DNA of 16,338 bases from contig JBGOUJ010000100.1 of assembly GCA_041477005.1 (NCBI GenBank), forward strand, positions 1-16,338, in the 5' to 3' direction. The stretch's first letter is position 1. Each line of letters starts with the position of its first letter. The position numbers were made by a program, and so were the translations under genes. The notes below the pieces were generated by a model, which was not told the origin of the DNA, did not search any database, and was given only the letters and a program-made list of their open reading frames with translations. This DNA comes from JBGOUJ01 sp041477005 (GTDB taxonomy: Bacteria; Acidobacteriota; Terriglobia; Bryobacterales; JACQDG01). Shown here piece by piece: positions 1 through 8,003 of the stretch.

Positions 1-606
1 CCTCTGTCTCCTTGATGGTCAGCACGGCGCCCGATTTCACTTTGTCCCTGACGCCGGGATCGAAAACGATAAGCGCCGGGTCCAGCGCCACCTATGCCGT
101 CAGCGTCACCCCGATCGGTGGTTTCGGCGGAGCCGTCAGCTTCACGGTGAGTGGATTGCCGTCAAGCGCCACCGCCAGCTTCAATCCGACCTCGGTAACC
201 GGTGCGGGCTCTTCCACCCTGACCGTCATCACCAGCGCCTCTGCCGCGGCCGGCGCCTCCGCCTTGACCATTACCGGCGCCAGCGGCGTGCTCAGCCACA
301 CCGCCTCTGTCTCCTTGATGGTCAGCACGGCGCCCGATTTCACCTTGTCCCTGACGCCCGGCTCGCAAACGATAAGCCCCGGGTCCAGCGCCACCTACGC
401 CGTCAGCGTCACCCCGACCGATGGTTTCGGCGGAGCCGTCAGCTTCACGGTGAGTGGATTGCCGTCGGGCGCCACCGCCAGCTTCAATCCGACCGCCGTG
501 TCCGGTGCGGGCTCTTCCACCCTGACCATCAGCACGAGCGGCTCTGCCGCGGCCGGCACCTCCGCCTTGACGATTACCGGCGCGAGTGGCGCGTCGACCC
601 ACGCCG
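1..606 (+). repeat. Tandem 303-bp repeat encoding Ig-like domains
   Basis: Two in-frame copies with a period of 303 bases (101 codons) occupy about 1-303 and 304-606. Long stretches are identical at nucleotide level, for example around 139-168 and 442-471. The copies differ at scattered codons such as K/Q, A/P and IG/TD. The first copy begins at the window edge, so more copies probably lie upstream. High DNA identity implies recent duplication or gene conversion. Confidence 0.9.
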
Positions 607-2234
607 CCACTGTTTCGTTGACCACTGCGAGCATAGGAACAACCTACTATATAGACTCTATCCTTGGGAACGACGCCAATAACGGAACGTCCCTCTCCAG
701 CCCCTGGAAGACGGTAGCGCGCGTGAATAACTCCACGTTTGCGCCGGGCGATGCCATACTGTTTAAACGCGGCGGCGTGTGGCGAGACGAGCTGATCATC
801 AACCAGTCCGGCGCATCCGGAAATCCCATCACCATCGCCGATTACGGCAGCGGCAACCTCCCGCTGTTCAACGGCTCCGATCTGCTCAGCTCGGGCTGGG
901 TAGACAATGGGGGCAACCGGTGGAGCGTCAGCGTCCCAAACCAGCCGAATCAAATCTTCTTCAATGGCACGCGGGGCGCGGCGGCTGACACGTTGTCCGG
1001 AGTAACCAGTTCCAACACCTGGTTTTGGAATTCCGGCATCCTCTATATTCACTCCACCTCGAATCCCGCATCCGCCTTCGCCAGCCCGGGTGTCGAAGCG
1101 GAAGCCCGCAACGGCGTCCACGCCTATCACCAGAGCTACATAACCGTTCGAAATATAGCCACCACCAAAACAACCTACGGCTTCGTCTTCGACGGCGGAT
1201 CCGCAAATAACACGCTGGATTCCGTCCAGGCCGGCTTCGCCTACTACGATGGCATTGGCATCCAAGATCCGGGGTCCCTCAACAACTCCGTTATTAACGG
1301 CGCCTCTCACGATAACTTAAGGGACGGCCTGCTTTTCTACGGCGGAGCGAATAATGGGACCGTGACCGGCGGAACTTACTACAACAATAACACCTTTGAG
1401 AGCTCCGGCGTAGAATTTGCGGAGGCCTCCGGAGGCACAGTATCTCATGTCACGAGTTACTCGAACTATTACGGTGTAAGGGCGTTCGGCAGCACCTCTT
1501 CCAAGGTCGTGATTCAGAACAATACCAGTTATGGAAATCTGTCTTTTGGACTGGATGTGGATTATGCCGGGTCCGGCGTTGTCGTGCAAAACAATACCAC
1601 CTATTCCAATGGTGACCACGGCATCGCGATTGAGGGGACGACTGACGGCGCGATCGTGAGGTACAATCTGACGCATGACAACGGCAGTCCGGATCGAGCC
1701 GGAATTATGCTGGACGGCACCACGAACACGCAGGTCTATTACAATGTCCTGTATGGAGAAGCCAACGGGGTCTGGGCTTATGGCGCAACCAAGCCACGGA
1801 TCTGCAACAATACTGTTTATAATTCAAACGCCTGTATCTCCCTGGAAAACGGCGCGTCCGGAGTGACCTTAACAAACAATATCGTTTCCTCCTGCCGGAC
1901 TTATGCCCTCCAGGTGGACGCTGACTCGCAGTCTGGGGTTGTTTCTGATTACAATCTCGTGAGCATAAATGGAAGCTCGCTACTGCAGTGGGGAGACACC
2001 GGGTATGATCTGGCGGGCTGGAGGAGCGCAACTTCTCGGGATGCGCACTCCATTGACAGCGATCCGCAGTTTGTGGATGCGGCTGGGAAGAACTTCCTTC
2101 TGCAAGCCGGCTCTCCGGCGGTCGATGCGGGCGCCAATGTCGGGTTGACCTCCGACTTCGCGGGTAGTGCGGTGCCTCAGGGCAAGGGCGTGGATATCGG
2201 CGCGTACGAGTATAGCGGCCCGGCTGTTCCCTGA
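1..2234 (+). CDS. Ig-like repeat / right-handed beta-helix surface protein, 5' partial
   Basis: The reading frame is open to the left edge, and the first visible codons (S-V-S-L-M-V-S-T) repeat the junction found again at about 304, so the gene begins upstream and its signal peptide is not visible. About 740 residues are seen. Two Ig-like beta-sandwich units of 101 residues (PDFTLSLTPGS, GSSATYAVSVTP, GFGGAVSF, GLPSGATASFNP) are followed from about residue 208 by YYIDS-GNDANNG-PWKTV, the usual opening of secreted parallel beta-helix proteins. Asn-rich coils with 'NNTSYGN' and 'NNTTYSNGDHG' turns follow. The end (DPQFVD, LQAGSPAVDAG, GVDIGAYEY) matches the C-terminal module common in such proteins. 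It is likely an exported carbohydrate-binding or polysaccharide-lyase-like protein. No catalytic residues could be assigned, so substrate and activity are unknown. Confidence 0.85.
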   Translation, partial: SVSLMVSTAPDFTLSLTPGSKTISAGSSATYAVSVTPIGGFGGAVSFTVSGLPSSATASFNPTSVTGAGSSTLTVITSASAAAGASALTITGASGVLSHTASVSLMVSTAPDFTLSLTPGSQTISPGSSATYAVSVTPTDGFGGAVSFTVSGLPSGATASFNPTAVSGAGSSTLTISTSGSAAAGTSALTITGASGASTHAATVSLTTASIGTTYYIDSILGNDANNGTSLSSPWKTVARVNNSTFAPGDAILFKRGGVWRDELIINQSGASGNPITIADYGSGNLPLFNGSDLLSSGWVDNGGNRWSVSVPNQPNQIFFNGTRGAAADTLSGVTSSNTWFWNSGILYIHSTSNPASAFASPGVEAEARNGVHAYHQSYITVRNIATTKTTYGFVFDGGSANNTLDSVQAGFAYYDGIGIQDPGSLNNSVINGASHDNLRDGLLFYGGANNGTVTGGTYYNNNTFESSGVEFAEASGGTVSHVTSYSNYYGVRAFGSTSSKVVIQNNTSYGNLSFGLDVDYAGSGVVVQNNTTYSNGDHGIAIEGTTDGAIVRYNLTHDNGSPDRAGIMLDGTTNTQVYYNVLYGEANGVWAYGATKPRICNNTVYNSNACISLENGASGVTLTNNIVSSCRTYALQVDADSQSGVVSDYNLVSINGSSLLQWGDTGYDLAGWRSATSRDAHSIDSDPQFVDAAGKNFLLQAGSPAVDAGANVGLTSDFAGSAVPQGKGVDIGAYEYSGPAVP

Positions 2235-2487
2235 TGTGACGCCTGGGGGCTGCGACCGAAACGACTCCGGTCGGCGAATGTGGTGAAAGACCAGCCCCTG
2301 TTCATGATACGCTTAACATCCACTGTCCGGCGGTAGCAGACGCAGTTCTCAGGCCACCGGAATCCTCGGGCGGCCTTCACAACCTTCACATCTCTTTTTG
2401 CTTTGGGATCTTTATCGGTGTATTATTGGGTAACGCTCCGTGTTGCGGCAGAGAGAATCAAAAGTGTGAGGATCGAAGGAGACTCGC
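2235..2487. other. Intergenic region between the beta-helix gene and the unknown gene pair
   Basis: No convincing gene lies in these 253 bases. A weak 6-bp inverted repeat (CGACCG at 2253-2258, CGGTCG at 2268-2273) lacks a following T-run. The right half carries a T-rich stretch and the promoter described separately. The ORF opening at 2403 only overlaps the downstream genes in another frame. Confidence 0.5.
2398..2426 (+). promoter_or_regulatory. Putative sigma-70 promoter for the 2488-4842 gene pair
   Basis: TTGCTT at 2398-2403 and TATTAT at 2421-2426 are separated by exactly 17 bases. The -10 matches the consensus at five of six positions, the -35 only at TTG. The predicted start near 2433 gives a leader of about 55 bases before the ATG at 2488. 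The promoter is inferred from sequence only. Confidence 0.4.
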
Positions 2488-2670
2488 ATGGCGACGCCCG
2501 CGGTAGGACCCAAGTCTTACAAAGACCTGGGGGCGCAAGCGATTTTCGAGGTCGTCACCAATACCCTCACCGGATCGCTTACGGACCCGCGCCAGGTCTA
2601 CGTGCTGCGGTGGATCGCCGGCCGCCAGGCCGGTGTGCCCGACTTCGACCCGCCCTACCGGCTGACCTGA
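2488..2670 (+). CDS. Small conserved-looking protein of unknown function (60 aa)
   Basis: I do not recognise this protein. It starts at an ATG preceded by AAGGAG (2476-2481) with a 6-base spacer, a strong ribosome-binding site, and ends only 9 bases before the next gene, so the two are very probably cotranscribed. The 60-residue product has no membrane segment, signal peptide or cysteine. It looks partly helical (KSYKDLGAQAIFEVVTNTLTG) with a short Arg-rich middle (RQVYVLRWIAGRQ) and a Pro-rich tail. Its size and tight coupling suggest a partner or accessory of the large downstream protein, but that is inference. It could also be a leader peptide. The good ribosome-binding site and coupling argue that it is real. 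Confidence 0.6.
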   Translation: MATPAVGPKSYKDLGAQAIFEVVTNTLTGSLTDPRQVYVLRWIAGRQAGVPDFDPPYRLT

Positions 2671-2679
2671 GGACCACCC

Positions 2680-4842
2680 ATGCCCACGATCAAGCTCAAC
2701 GATCAGTTCGGGGCGGACGTCGATGTGAACCTCGCGCCTGGCTCCGCGCTGTTGAAATACTTCCAGGCGGTTCCCGCTTTGGTCCTCGATCACGCCGACC
2801 TTTCGAAGATCGGCGGCCTCACGCTCGATCAGCCCGCCCTGACCTCGCTGAGCACCGGCCTCTCGTTCCAGCAAGAAGCCGGCGGCGGCGAGAACGCTCC
2901 GGGCTTGCTCATTCAGGCGGGGGCCCATGGGTCGTTCGCGTTGATCTCGCGACAGCCTGGGTCGGACTCTCTGTTCGCCTCCGACCCTTACGGCGAGGAC
3001 ATTAAGATCCCGGAGGGGACCTGCTACGTCTCCACCGGCGTCCAGGCATCGGTGGGCGTCTCGGCCGCAGCATCCTCGGGCGAGCTGAGCTTCGGCGCAG
3101 GGGCGGGCACGACGATCGAGATCGCCAACTACCGCAACTTTCCTCTAGAGAGCGGGACCACATTGTTGGACGCTCTGCGCCAGGCGATCGGCGGCTTCCT
3201 CCTGCCCCTTCACGCGGATGACCTGGCAGCCCTGCCGGCACGGGGCGTCGCGACCGCTACGGTAACGGGATCCCTCACGTTTTCCGCCACGGCGGACCTG
3301 TTGGCCATCACGAATCCGCTGGCTGCGGCGACGCTGCCGGGACTGTCCTCGACCGTCTCGGTGAAGGCCGGTGGAACGGTGCAGGTCGGCGCGTCCTATA
3401 AGATTGCGTGCCAATACCAGGTCCGCGTTCACAAGCTGGAGAATGGGCGCATTCGCCTCGGCTGGTACCGCGAGCAGTCCAAGGAATTCCAGGTGCAAGC
3501 GACGGCCGGCGCGGTCGTAAGCGGCGGCTTCGGGGACACGGACTTATTCTCCACCATCCTGGGCGGGATCAGCGCAAATCCCGCCGCGGATCGAAACGAG
3601 CTGGCGCAGGCAGGGATCTCGGAAGGCCAGAGGGTGGCCATCGAGTCGGCGGTGCAGGCGGCCGTCGCCCGGAAACTCGAGATCGCCCTCTCGGCCGAAA
3701 TCACTTCGCTCGCAGCCGGCCAAGCCGCCTTCCTTTACGAGATCGACCTGCCGGCCACGACCCCGGAGTCGCGCCAGGCTATTGAACGGGCGCTTCTCGG
3801 CGACTTGAGTGGCCTGCAGACGGGAGCGCTGCCTGGCGTCTCCTGCCTCGACACTATCTGGGCGAGGGTGCAGAAGAGCAGCGTCACCCTGCACGTCAAC
3901 CTGCTCGGGATTTACAACTTCGTCTCGATTGCCAGCCTCGTCAGGAGCGGTTCGGTGCTCTACGAGCCCGTCACCGGCGCTCTGGTGCTGACCGATAAGA
4001 GCTGCGCCGAGCGGGTCCGGTCGGGCCAGGTGAACTTCGGCGCGGATACGCAAAAGCTCCGCCACGTTCTGGCGGAGTCGTTTCTGATCACCGCGGCGTA
4101 CCGCGGAATGCAACAGGCCGTCGGCGGCCCGTCACTTCACGCGAGCCACAGTTTCTTCGATCTGCAGAACAACACCAGCCGGGACGACATGGAGCGCAGC
4201 CTCCGCGTCGGCGTCGCGCTCGGCCTGCTCGCAGCCGGCGACGCGAAACCGCCCGACGGCGTCGAGGATTTCGGCCGGACGATGATTCACGCCCAGACCG
4301 ATTACAACGACGCGTTGACCGTGGGCCTCTTTCTGGACCGCGACGGCAGCGCCCTTCCGCGCGAGTTCTACGAAAATACCGGGAGAGCCGGTATCCAGCT
4401 CCTGGTGAGCGGGACCGGCCCGGACGCCGCCCGGCGGAAGCCCGCGATCGACGACGATCTCTGGCGGAAGATGAAGGACCAGGGCCAGCCCAATTTCGCG
4501 GCGTTGCTTCCGGGCGTCTCGGCGCCGCTGCTCGGCGCCATTGTCGCGGACTATTCGACCATCGTCTGGTGGGCCGACGCCATGTGCGGGGCCGCGAAGC
4601 GGCTGGCGGCCATCCGGAAGTTCTTTCGGGACAATCCCACCGCTTCCCCACAGGACCCCGCATTCCAGGCGCTACGGCAGGACCTCGCGGATCATCTGGC
4701 CAAGGTGGCGGCCAAAACCACCGAGGAGTTCGGACAGCCCTGGGGCCTGGTCGTGATGAACGAGGTCGCCGGCCGCCGCGCCGGCGCCAGCATCCTGATT
4801 ACCGGCCCGAAGTTTGGCCTAAGTAAGGAAAGGGCCTTGTAG
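2680..4842 (+). CDS. Large protein of unknown function (720 aa)
   Basis: I do not recognise a family. The ATG is preceded by GAGG (2669-2672), which overlaps the stop of the 60-aa gene, indicating translational coupling. No signal peptide or clear transmembrane helix is visible. Residues about 110-290 alternate small, polar and hydrophobic residues (VQASVGVSAAASSGELSFGAG, VTGSLTFSATADLLAI, GGTVQVGASYKIACQYQV), suggesting a beta-rich domain. Residues about 310-370 look helical, with repeated Ala/Glu-rich segments. The C-terminal third is mixed alpha/beta and ends in a helical Ala/Lys/Gln-rich stretch. Hypothetical readings include a structural or pore-type protein and a substrate-binding scaffold, none with motif support. 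Neighbouring genes give no functional hint. Confidence 0.8.
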   Translation: MPTIKLNDQFGADVDVNLAPGSALLKYFQAVPALVLDHADLSKIGGLTLDQPALTSLSTGLSFQQEAGGGENAPGLLIQAGAHGSFALISRQPGSDSLFASDPYGEDIKIPEGTCYVSTGVQASVGVSAAASSGELSFGAGAGTTIEIANYRNFPLESGTTLLDALRQAIGGFLLPLHADDLAALPARGVATATVTGSLTFSATADLLAITNPLAAATLPGLSSTVSVKAGGTVQVGASYKIACQYQVRVHKLENGRIRLGWYREQSKEFQVQATAGAVVSGGFGDTDLFSTILGGISANPAADRNELAQAGISEGQRVAIESAVQAAVARKLEIALSAEITSLAAGQAAFLYEIDLPATTPESRQAIERALLGDLSGLQTGALPGVSCLDTIWARVQKSSVTLHVNLLGIYNFVSIASLVRSGSVLYEPVTGALVLTDKSCAERVRSGQVNFGADTQKLRHVLAESFLITAAYRGMQQAVGGPSLHASHSFFDLQNNTSRDDMERSLRVGVALGLLAAGDAKPPDGVEDFGRTMIHAQTDYNDALTVGLFLDRDGSALPREFYENTGRAGIQLLVSGTGPDAARRKPAIDDDLWRKMKDQGQPNFAALLPGVSAPLLGAIVADYSTIVWWADAMCGAAKRLAAIRKFFRDNPTASPQDPAFQALRQDLADHLAKVAAKTTEEFGQPWGLVVMNEVAGRRAGASILITGPKFGLSKERAL

Positions 4843-4857
4843 CGTAAGCCGGACATT

Positions 4858-4875
4858 GGGCCTTGATCGCGGCCC
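4858..4875 (+). terminator. Possible weak terminator hairpin after the 720-aa gene
   Basis: GGGCC at 4858-4862 and GGCCC at 4871-4875 form a 5-bp GC-only stem with an 8-base loop, starting 15 bases after the stop codon. It is followed only by CATTT, so it is a poor match to a Rho-independent terminator. Confidence 0.25.
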
Positions 4876-5015
4876 CATTTGAGGCTAGCTGAGTTCGGCT
4901 CGGACGACCCGGACCGATTCATTTCGGCGATCGATGCTCAGCCCGATTGATTCCCTCGTGCGCCTGCCTCTGGCCGTAAGGTAGGGTTTGCCGTGGATGT
5001 AAAGCGATCTACCTA

Positions 5016-5045
5016 TGGCGGACGGGATCGCAGAACCTGTATAAA
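5016..5045 (+). promoter_or_regulatory. Possible promoter of the diguanylate cyclase gene
   Basis: TATAAA at 5040-5045, preceded directly by TG, is a good -10 element. The matching -35 region (TGGCGG near 5016) is poor. If used, transcription would begin near 5052, downstream of the GTG at 4993, which fits the internal start chosen for the gene. Confidence 0.25.
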
Positions 5046-5187
5046 GGTCCCAGGGGGTGAGCACGTATCCGCTTCACGGAATGCCCAGGGCACTCCTATT
5101 TGCACAGGACGGGTTGGCTTCCACGCTCGTCGGGCGGACGGCGCTGGCCAGGACAACTACCGGAGGATCGAAGGCCCCGCTAAGCGC

Positions 5188-6237
5188 ATGATATCAATCA
5201 AGAAATCGATGGACCAATTGGAGGAGACGGAACTGCGGTGCCGCCTGATGCTGCGACTGTATACCAGAGCGCTTCAGGCTGTAGAACGGGCTGTGGTGGT
5301 GCTGGCTGGGGCGGGAGCCCAGCGCTTCCGGGAGCGGATAGCCGAAGCGCGGCTACAGGCGGAAAAGCAGGCAGCCGTGGAAGTAATGGAGCAAGGCCAG
5401 GCGAAGATCGAGGAAGAACTCGATGGGTTGACTCACGAGCTGGCCGATGCGCTGGACAAGAAGGAGCGGGATTATAAAGAGGTCATTCGGATTGTCACTG
5501 ATGCCGCCGCAACGATGACGCAAAGCGGCTTGCGGCAAGGCGAGGAACTGAAGCAGTTTGCCACCAAGATTGAGTCGGTGTCCCGTCTTGAGAGCATTTC
5601 GGAGATTCGCGAGCAACTGTCGAGCCGCGTTTCGGAACTGATGGCAATGGCAGGCCAGATCCAGCTAGAGGGACAGGAACGCGCTCGTGCGCTGGAGGAC
5701 GAAATCCAGCGAGTGAATGAGAAACTCAGGCACGCCGAGGTACTTGCGGAAACGGACGTGTTGACCGGCCTCGGGAACCGCCGGAAGGCCGAGAAGTGTA
5801 TTCATGCGGCGATCGCCTCCGGTATGCCGCTCAGCCTCCTATTATTTGATCTGAACGGGTTCAAAACGATTAACGACCGTTACGGGCACGGCTCGGGCGA
5901 CCAGTTGCTGAAAGCGGTGGCCAGGCAAATGCAGAACGCCGTGCGCGAAACGGACATCGTATGTCGCTGGGGTGGCGACGAGTTCGTCATCCTTCTAGCG
6001 GAAAAGCTTGCCGAGGCTGGGAAAAGGGCAGCCCGAATCCAGAGGAACGCCTTTGGTCACTTCATCTTCAATCACAACGAACAGACAATTAGCGTAAACC
6101 TCAGCGCCAGCTTTGGAGTGGCCGAGTATCAGGCCGGGCAAACAGCCGAGGAGTTCTTCGAACGGGCGGACGGACTGCTTTACGAGAGGAAACGCCAACG
6201 CCAGCCAGACAGAGCCGCGTTGGCTGCGGCGCAGTGA
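5188..6237 (+). CDS. Soluble coiled-coil GGDEF diguanylate cyclase
   Basis: It makes cyclic di-GMP from two GTP, a signal that usually opposes motility. From the ATG at 5188 (AAGG 13 bases upstream, so the start is not certain) the product has 349 residues. Residues about 40-185 are a long charged, heptad-like coiled coil (IEEELDGLTHELADALDKKE, RALEDEIQRVNEKLRHAEVL), a likely dimerisation and signalling rod. The GGDEF domain runs from about 188 to 335: DVLTGLGNRR, the metal-binding Asp in FDLNGFK (about 221), NDRYGH, and an intact WGGDEF (262-266). RETD (253-256) sits exactly five residues before GGDEF, the classic product-inhibition I-site. No membrane segment or recognisable sensor domain is present, so the input is unknown. 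It is convergent with motB, 72 bases away. Confidence 0.9.
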   Translation: MISIKKSMDQLEETELRCRLMLRLYTRALQAVERAVVVLAGAGAQRFRERIAEARLQAEKQAAVEVMEQGQAKIEEELDGLTHELADALDKKERDYKEVIRIVTDAAATMTQSGLRQGEELKQFATKIESVSRLESISEIREQLSSRVSELMAMAGQIQLEGQERARALEDEIQRVNEKLRHAEVLAETDVLTGLGNRRKAEKCIHAAIASGMPLSLLLFDLNGFKTINDRYGHGSGDQLLKAVARQMQNAVRETDIVCRWGGDEFVILLAEKLAEAGKRAARIQRNAFGHFIFNHNEQTISVNLSASFGVAEYQAGQTAEEFFERADGLLYERKRQRQPDRAALAAAQ

Positions 6238-6245
6238 TATCCACT

Positions 6246-6262
6246 CCCCAGGGAACCAGGGG
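6246..6262. terminator. Possible bidirectional hairpin between convergent cyclase and motB genes
   Basis: CCCCAGG (6246-6252) and CCAGGGG (6256-6262) pair with a single A-A mismatch and a 3-base loop, in the 72-base gap between the convergent genes. There is no T-run on either side, so a role in termination is only suggested by position. Confidence 0.3.
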
Positions 6263-6309
6263 CCCTGACTGCACTCACCCAGGTCGACCATTCGGGCCGC
6301 TCCCGAGAC

Positions 6310-7011
6310 TTAGGGAGCGACTTCGTCCAAGATAACGATCTCCACCCGCCGGTTTTCTGCGCGGCCGTCTACCGTGTCGTTCGGGCCCTTGGGGCTATAA
6401 GAGCCGTAACTGACAACAGAGAGGCGGGACTCAGGGATTCCATATCGCTTCCTCAATACCTCCAGAATCCTTAAGCCTCGCGCAGCGGACAGCTCCCAGT
6501 TGTTCTTGAATCGATGGTTGCGAATTGGAATCGCGTCCGCATGACCTACCAGGCTCACCTTGTTGGTGAGGTCGCGGAGCACATCCGCAATTTGGGAAAT
6601 GACCGGAAGGGCGGCTTGGTTAATGCGGTCTTGTCCCGACGAGAATAGGATCGTTTGTGGCAAGCTTATGACCAGGCCCCGCTCTTCCAGCCGCAGGTCC
6701 AGGCCGCTCTGCTGCAGCCTTTGCTGGGCCCGGAGGAGCGCGTCGCGGCTCGATCGAGCAGGGGATTGGGGATCGGGCGGGCGAGCCCTCTCCGTGTGGT
6801 CGGCCCCGCTGTGCCGCGTCGGATCGAGCGGCGCGCGCAGCGTCGCGTTGGTTTCGGTCGAAACATCGGAACCTGGCTGGCTGTTCTGAAAGCTCTGCAC
6901 CGAGATTGCCACGAAAACGACCAGCAGGAGCGTCATTATGTCGGTATAGCTGATTACCCAACGGTTGGGAGCGACACTCTCCGGCTGGAGATACCTGGGT
7001 TTGCGCTCCAT
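6310..7011 (-). CDS. motB: Flagellar motor stator protein MotB
   Basis: MotB anchors the stator to peptidoglycan and carries the ion-conducting aspartate. From ATG 7011 the product is 233 residues. The N-terminal RKPR leads into one transmembrane helix, about residues 18-40 (WVISYTDIMTLLLVVFVAISV), with the ion-binding Asp at 24 in the typical Y-x-D-x-x-TLLL context. A Pro/Ser/Arg linker follows, then an OmpA-type peptidoglycan-binding domain from about 115 (ILFSSGQDRI, LVGHADAIPI, NWELSAARGLRI, GRAENRRVEIVI). The start is 4 bases after the motA stop. An in-frame GTG at 7062 would overlap motA but has no ribosome-binding site. Ion specificity (H+ or Na+) cannot be read from sequence. Confidence 0.93.
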   Translation of the reverse strand: MERKPRYLQPESVAPNRWVISYTDIMTLLLVVFVAISVQSFQNSQPGSDVSTETNATLRAPLDPTRHSGADHTERARPPDPQSPARSSRDALLRAQQRLQQSGLDLRLEERGLVISLPQTILFSSGQDRINQAALPVISQIADVLRDLTNKVSLVGHADAIPIRNHRFKNNWELSAARGLRILEVLRKRYGIPESRLSVVSYGSYSPKGPNDTVDGRAENRRVEIVILDEVAP

Positions 7012-7015
7012 GGGA

Positions 7016-7906
7016 TTACCCGTGCGGGTCGGAGTCGACAGGCGGCCCTTCCGCCGGCCCACTCGCAGAGTCTTGTTGATCGGCCGCAGGGCGCAAGAAA
7101 CAACCCAGGCGGAGGCGAATCAATGACGGGTGAACCTGTGAGACCAGACAGAGCACGCCTTCAACAATAAGTTCCTGGGCTTCGAAAGTTTCGGCGACTC
7201 TGGCCCGAATTCGCTGCGCTACCGGAAGCAGAACCAGGTTCGCCAGCGCCAGTCCATAAATCGTGGACACAAATGCCGTGCCGATTCCGGCGCCGACCGA
7301 TTTCAGGTTCGCAAACTGCCGCAGCACTTCGATCAGCCCGACCACCGTGCCCAGGATCCCAAGTGTGGGAGCGAACCCTCCGGCCACCTCCAGCGTTTTC
7401 GCGTCCACCTCGCCCTGTCGGTCCCGGAGCCGCAACTCGGTCTCCAACGCTGTCCGTAACTCCGCACGGTCTTTCACGTCCAATGCGAGCAGCAGCGCGT
7501 CTCGAAGAAAGCCGTTCGAAGACTCCCTCGCCAGTGGCTCGACGGCAAGAATCCCGCTTTGCCGAGCCACTTTCGCGCAGGAGACGATCTCCTCGATAAG
7601 GGCTTCCCGGTTCACTTCGCCGGCTGAAAACAGCTCTATCACCCGGCGCACGGAGTGCCGGAGCGCCGGCCCAGGGGTCGTGACCAGAATGACTCCGAGC
7701 GTCCCACCCAATACGATCAGCGCTCCCGTCGGTTGGAGGAAGTAACCCAGGCCGACCCCAGTCGTGTATATTCCAGCGACGGTGGCCCCTAGAGCGAGTG
7801 CAACCCCGAGCAGCAGGCAGGCGTCGGGCCGGCTGCCCTTGTGGAAGTGACGAGGCGACGCCGGCGCGTACAGTTGCTGCGTGAACGCCACTGGGGATGT
7901 GGACAA
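7016..7906 (-). CDS. motA: Flagellar motor stator protein MotA
   Basis: MotA surrounds MotB in the stator and transmits ion flow to the rotor. I place the start at a TTG (7906) because GGGAGG (7918-7913) lies 6 bases upstream; the GTG at 7891 is an alternative. The product is 296 residues. Four membrane segments are visible: about 30-48 (ACLLLGVALALGATVAGIY), 58-76 (LQPTGALIVLGGTLGVILV), 177-195 (GFAPTLGILGTVVGLIEVL) and 208-230 (GIGTAFVSTIYGLALANL). The conserved prolines of TM3 (about 180) and TM4 (about 228) are present. The charged cytoplasmic loop after TM2 (RHSVRRVIELF) fits the region that contacts FliG. A Pro/Ser/Asp-rich tail of about 25 residues extends beyond the usual C-terminus. 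The frame stays open upstream to 8263, but that part is low-quality coding. Confidence 0.92.
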   Translation of the reverse strand: MSTSPVAFTQQLYAPASPRHFHKGSRPDACLLLGVALALGATVAGIYTTGVGLGYFLQPTGALIVLGGTLGVILVTTPGPALRHSVRRVIELFSAGEVNREALIEEIVSCAKVARQSGILAVEPLARESSNGFLRDALLLALDVKDRAELRTALETELRLRDRQGEVDAKTLEVAGGFAPTLGILGTVVGLIEVLRQFANLKSVGAGIGTAFVSTIYGLALANLVLLPVAQRIRARVAETFEAQELIVEGVLCLVSQVHPSLIRLRLGCFLRPAADQQDSASGPAEGPPVDSDPHG

Positions 7907-7912
7907 TGTCTG

Positions 7913-7918
7913 CCTCCC
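7913..7918 (-). promoter_or_regulatory. Ribosome-binding site that fixes a TTG start for motA
   Basis: On the minus strand GGGAGG sits six bases before TTG at 7906. No ATG exists close to the first membrane segment, and the next in-frame GTG (7891) is too far from this site. A TTG start would limit translation of motA. Confidence 0.6.
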
Positions 7919-8003
7919 GAAGCGGTACAGCACGTAAAGGACCAGCGTCGAAAGACGGCCCGTCAACCCTGACAGGGCGCGGAAGAAGCGCCGTGAAAGG
8001 CAA

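Larger units (their letters stand above)
4843..5187. other. 345-bp region upstream of the diguanylate cyclase
   Basis: No gene is supported here. The cyclase frame stays open back to a GTG at 4993, but the extra 65 residues are Arg/Gly-rich, unlike any domain, and have no ribosome-binding site. The region holds the weak hairpin at 4858-4875 and a possible -10 at 5040. It also holds a possible stem with one G-T pair (GGGGTG near 5054, CACTCC near 5091) in what would be the 5' leader. Confidence 0.5.

Noticed and set aside
162..1310. 382-residue open frame on the minus strand opposite the beta-helix gene
   Set aside because: Its Gly/Arg/Ala-rich product has no recognisable domain and is the expected shadow of a repetitive high-GC gene on the other strand.
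2253..2273. Inverted repeat CGACCG/CGGTCG after the beta-helix gene as a terminator
   Set aside because: Only 6 bp with a 9-base loop and no T-run.
2403..3005. 200-residue plus-strand frame overlapping the two unknown genes
   Set aside because: Arg/Pro-rich with no ribosome-binding site; the 2488 and 2680 frames have better starts and more protein-like composition.
4993..5187. GTG-started N-terminal extension of the diguanylate cyclase
   Set aside because: The extra 65 residues look non-coding, lack a ribosome-binding site, and would start upstream of the only promoter-like -10 (5040).
5046..5187. Possible c-di-GMP riboswitch in the leader of the cyclase gene
   Set aside because: Some hairpin potential, but the conserved GEMM core elements could not be lined up by eye; a covariance-model search (Rfam GEMM models) would decide.
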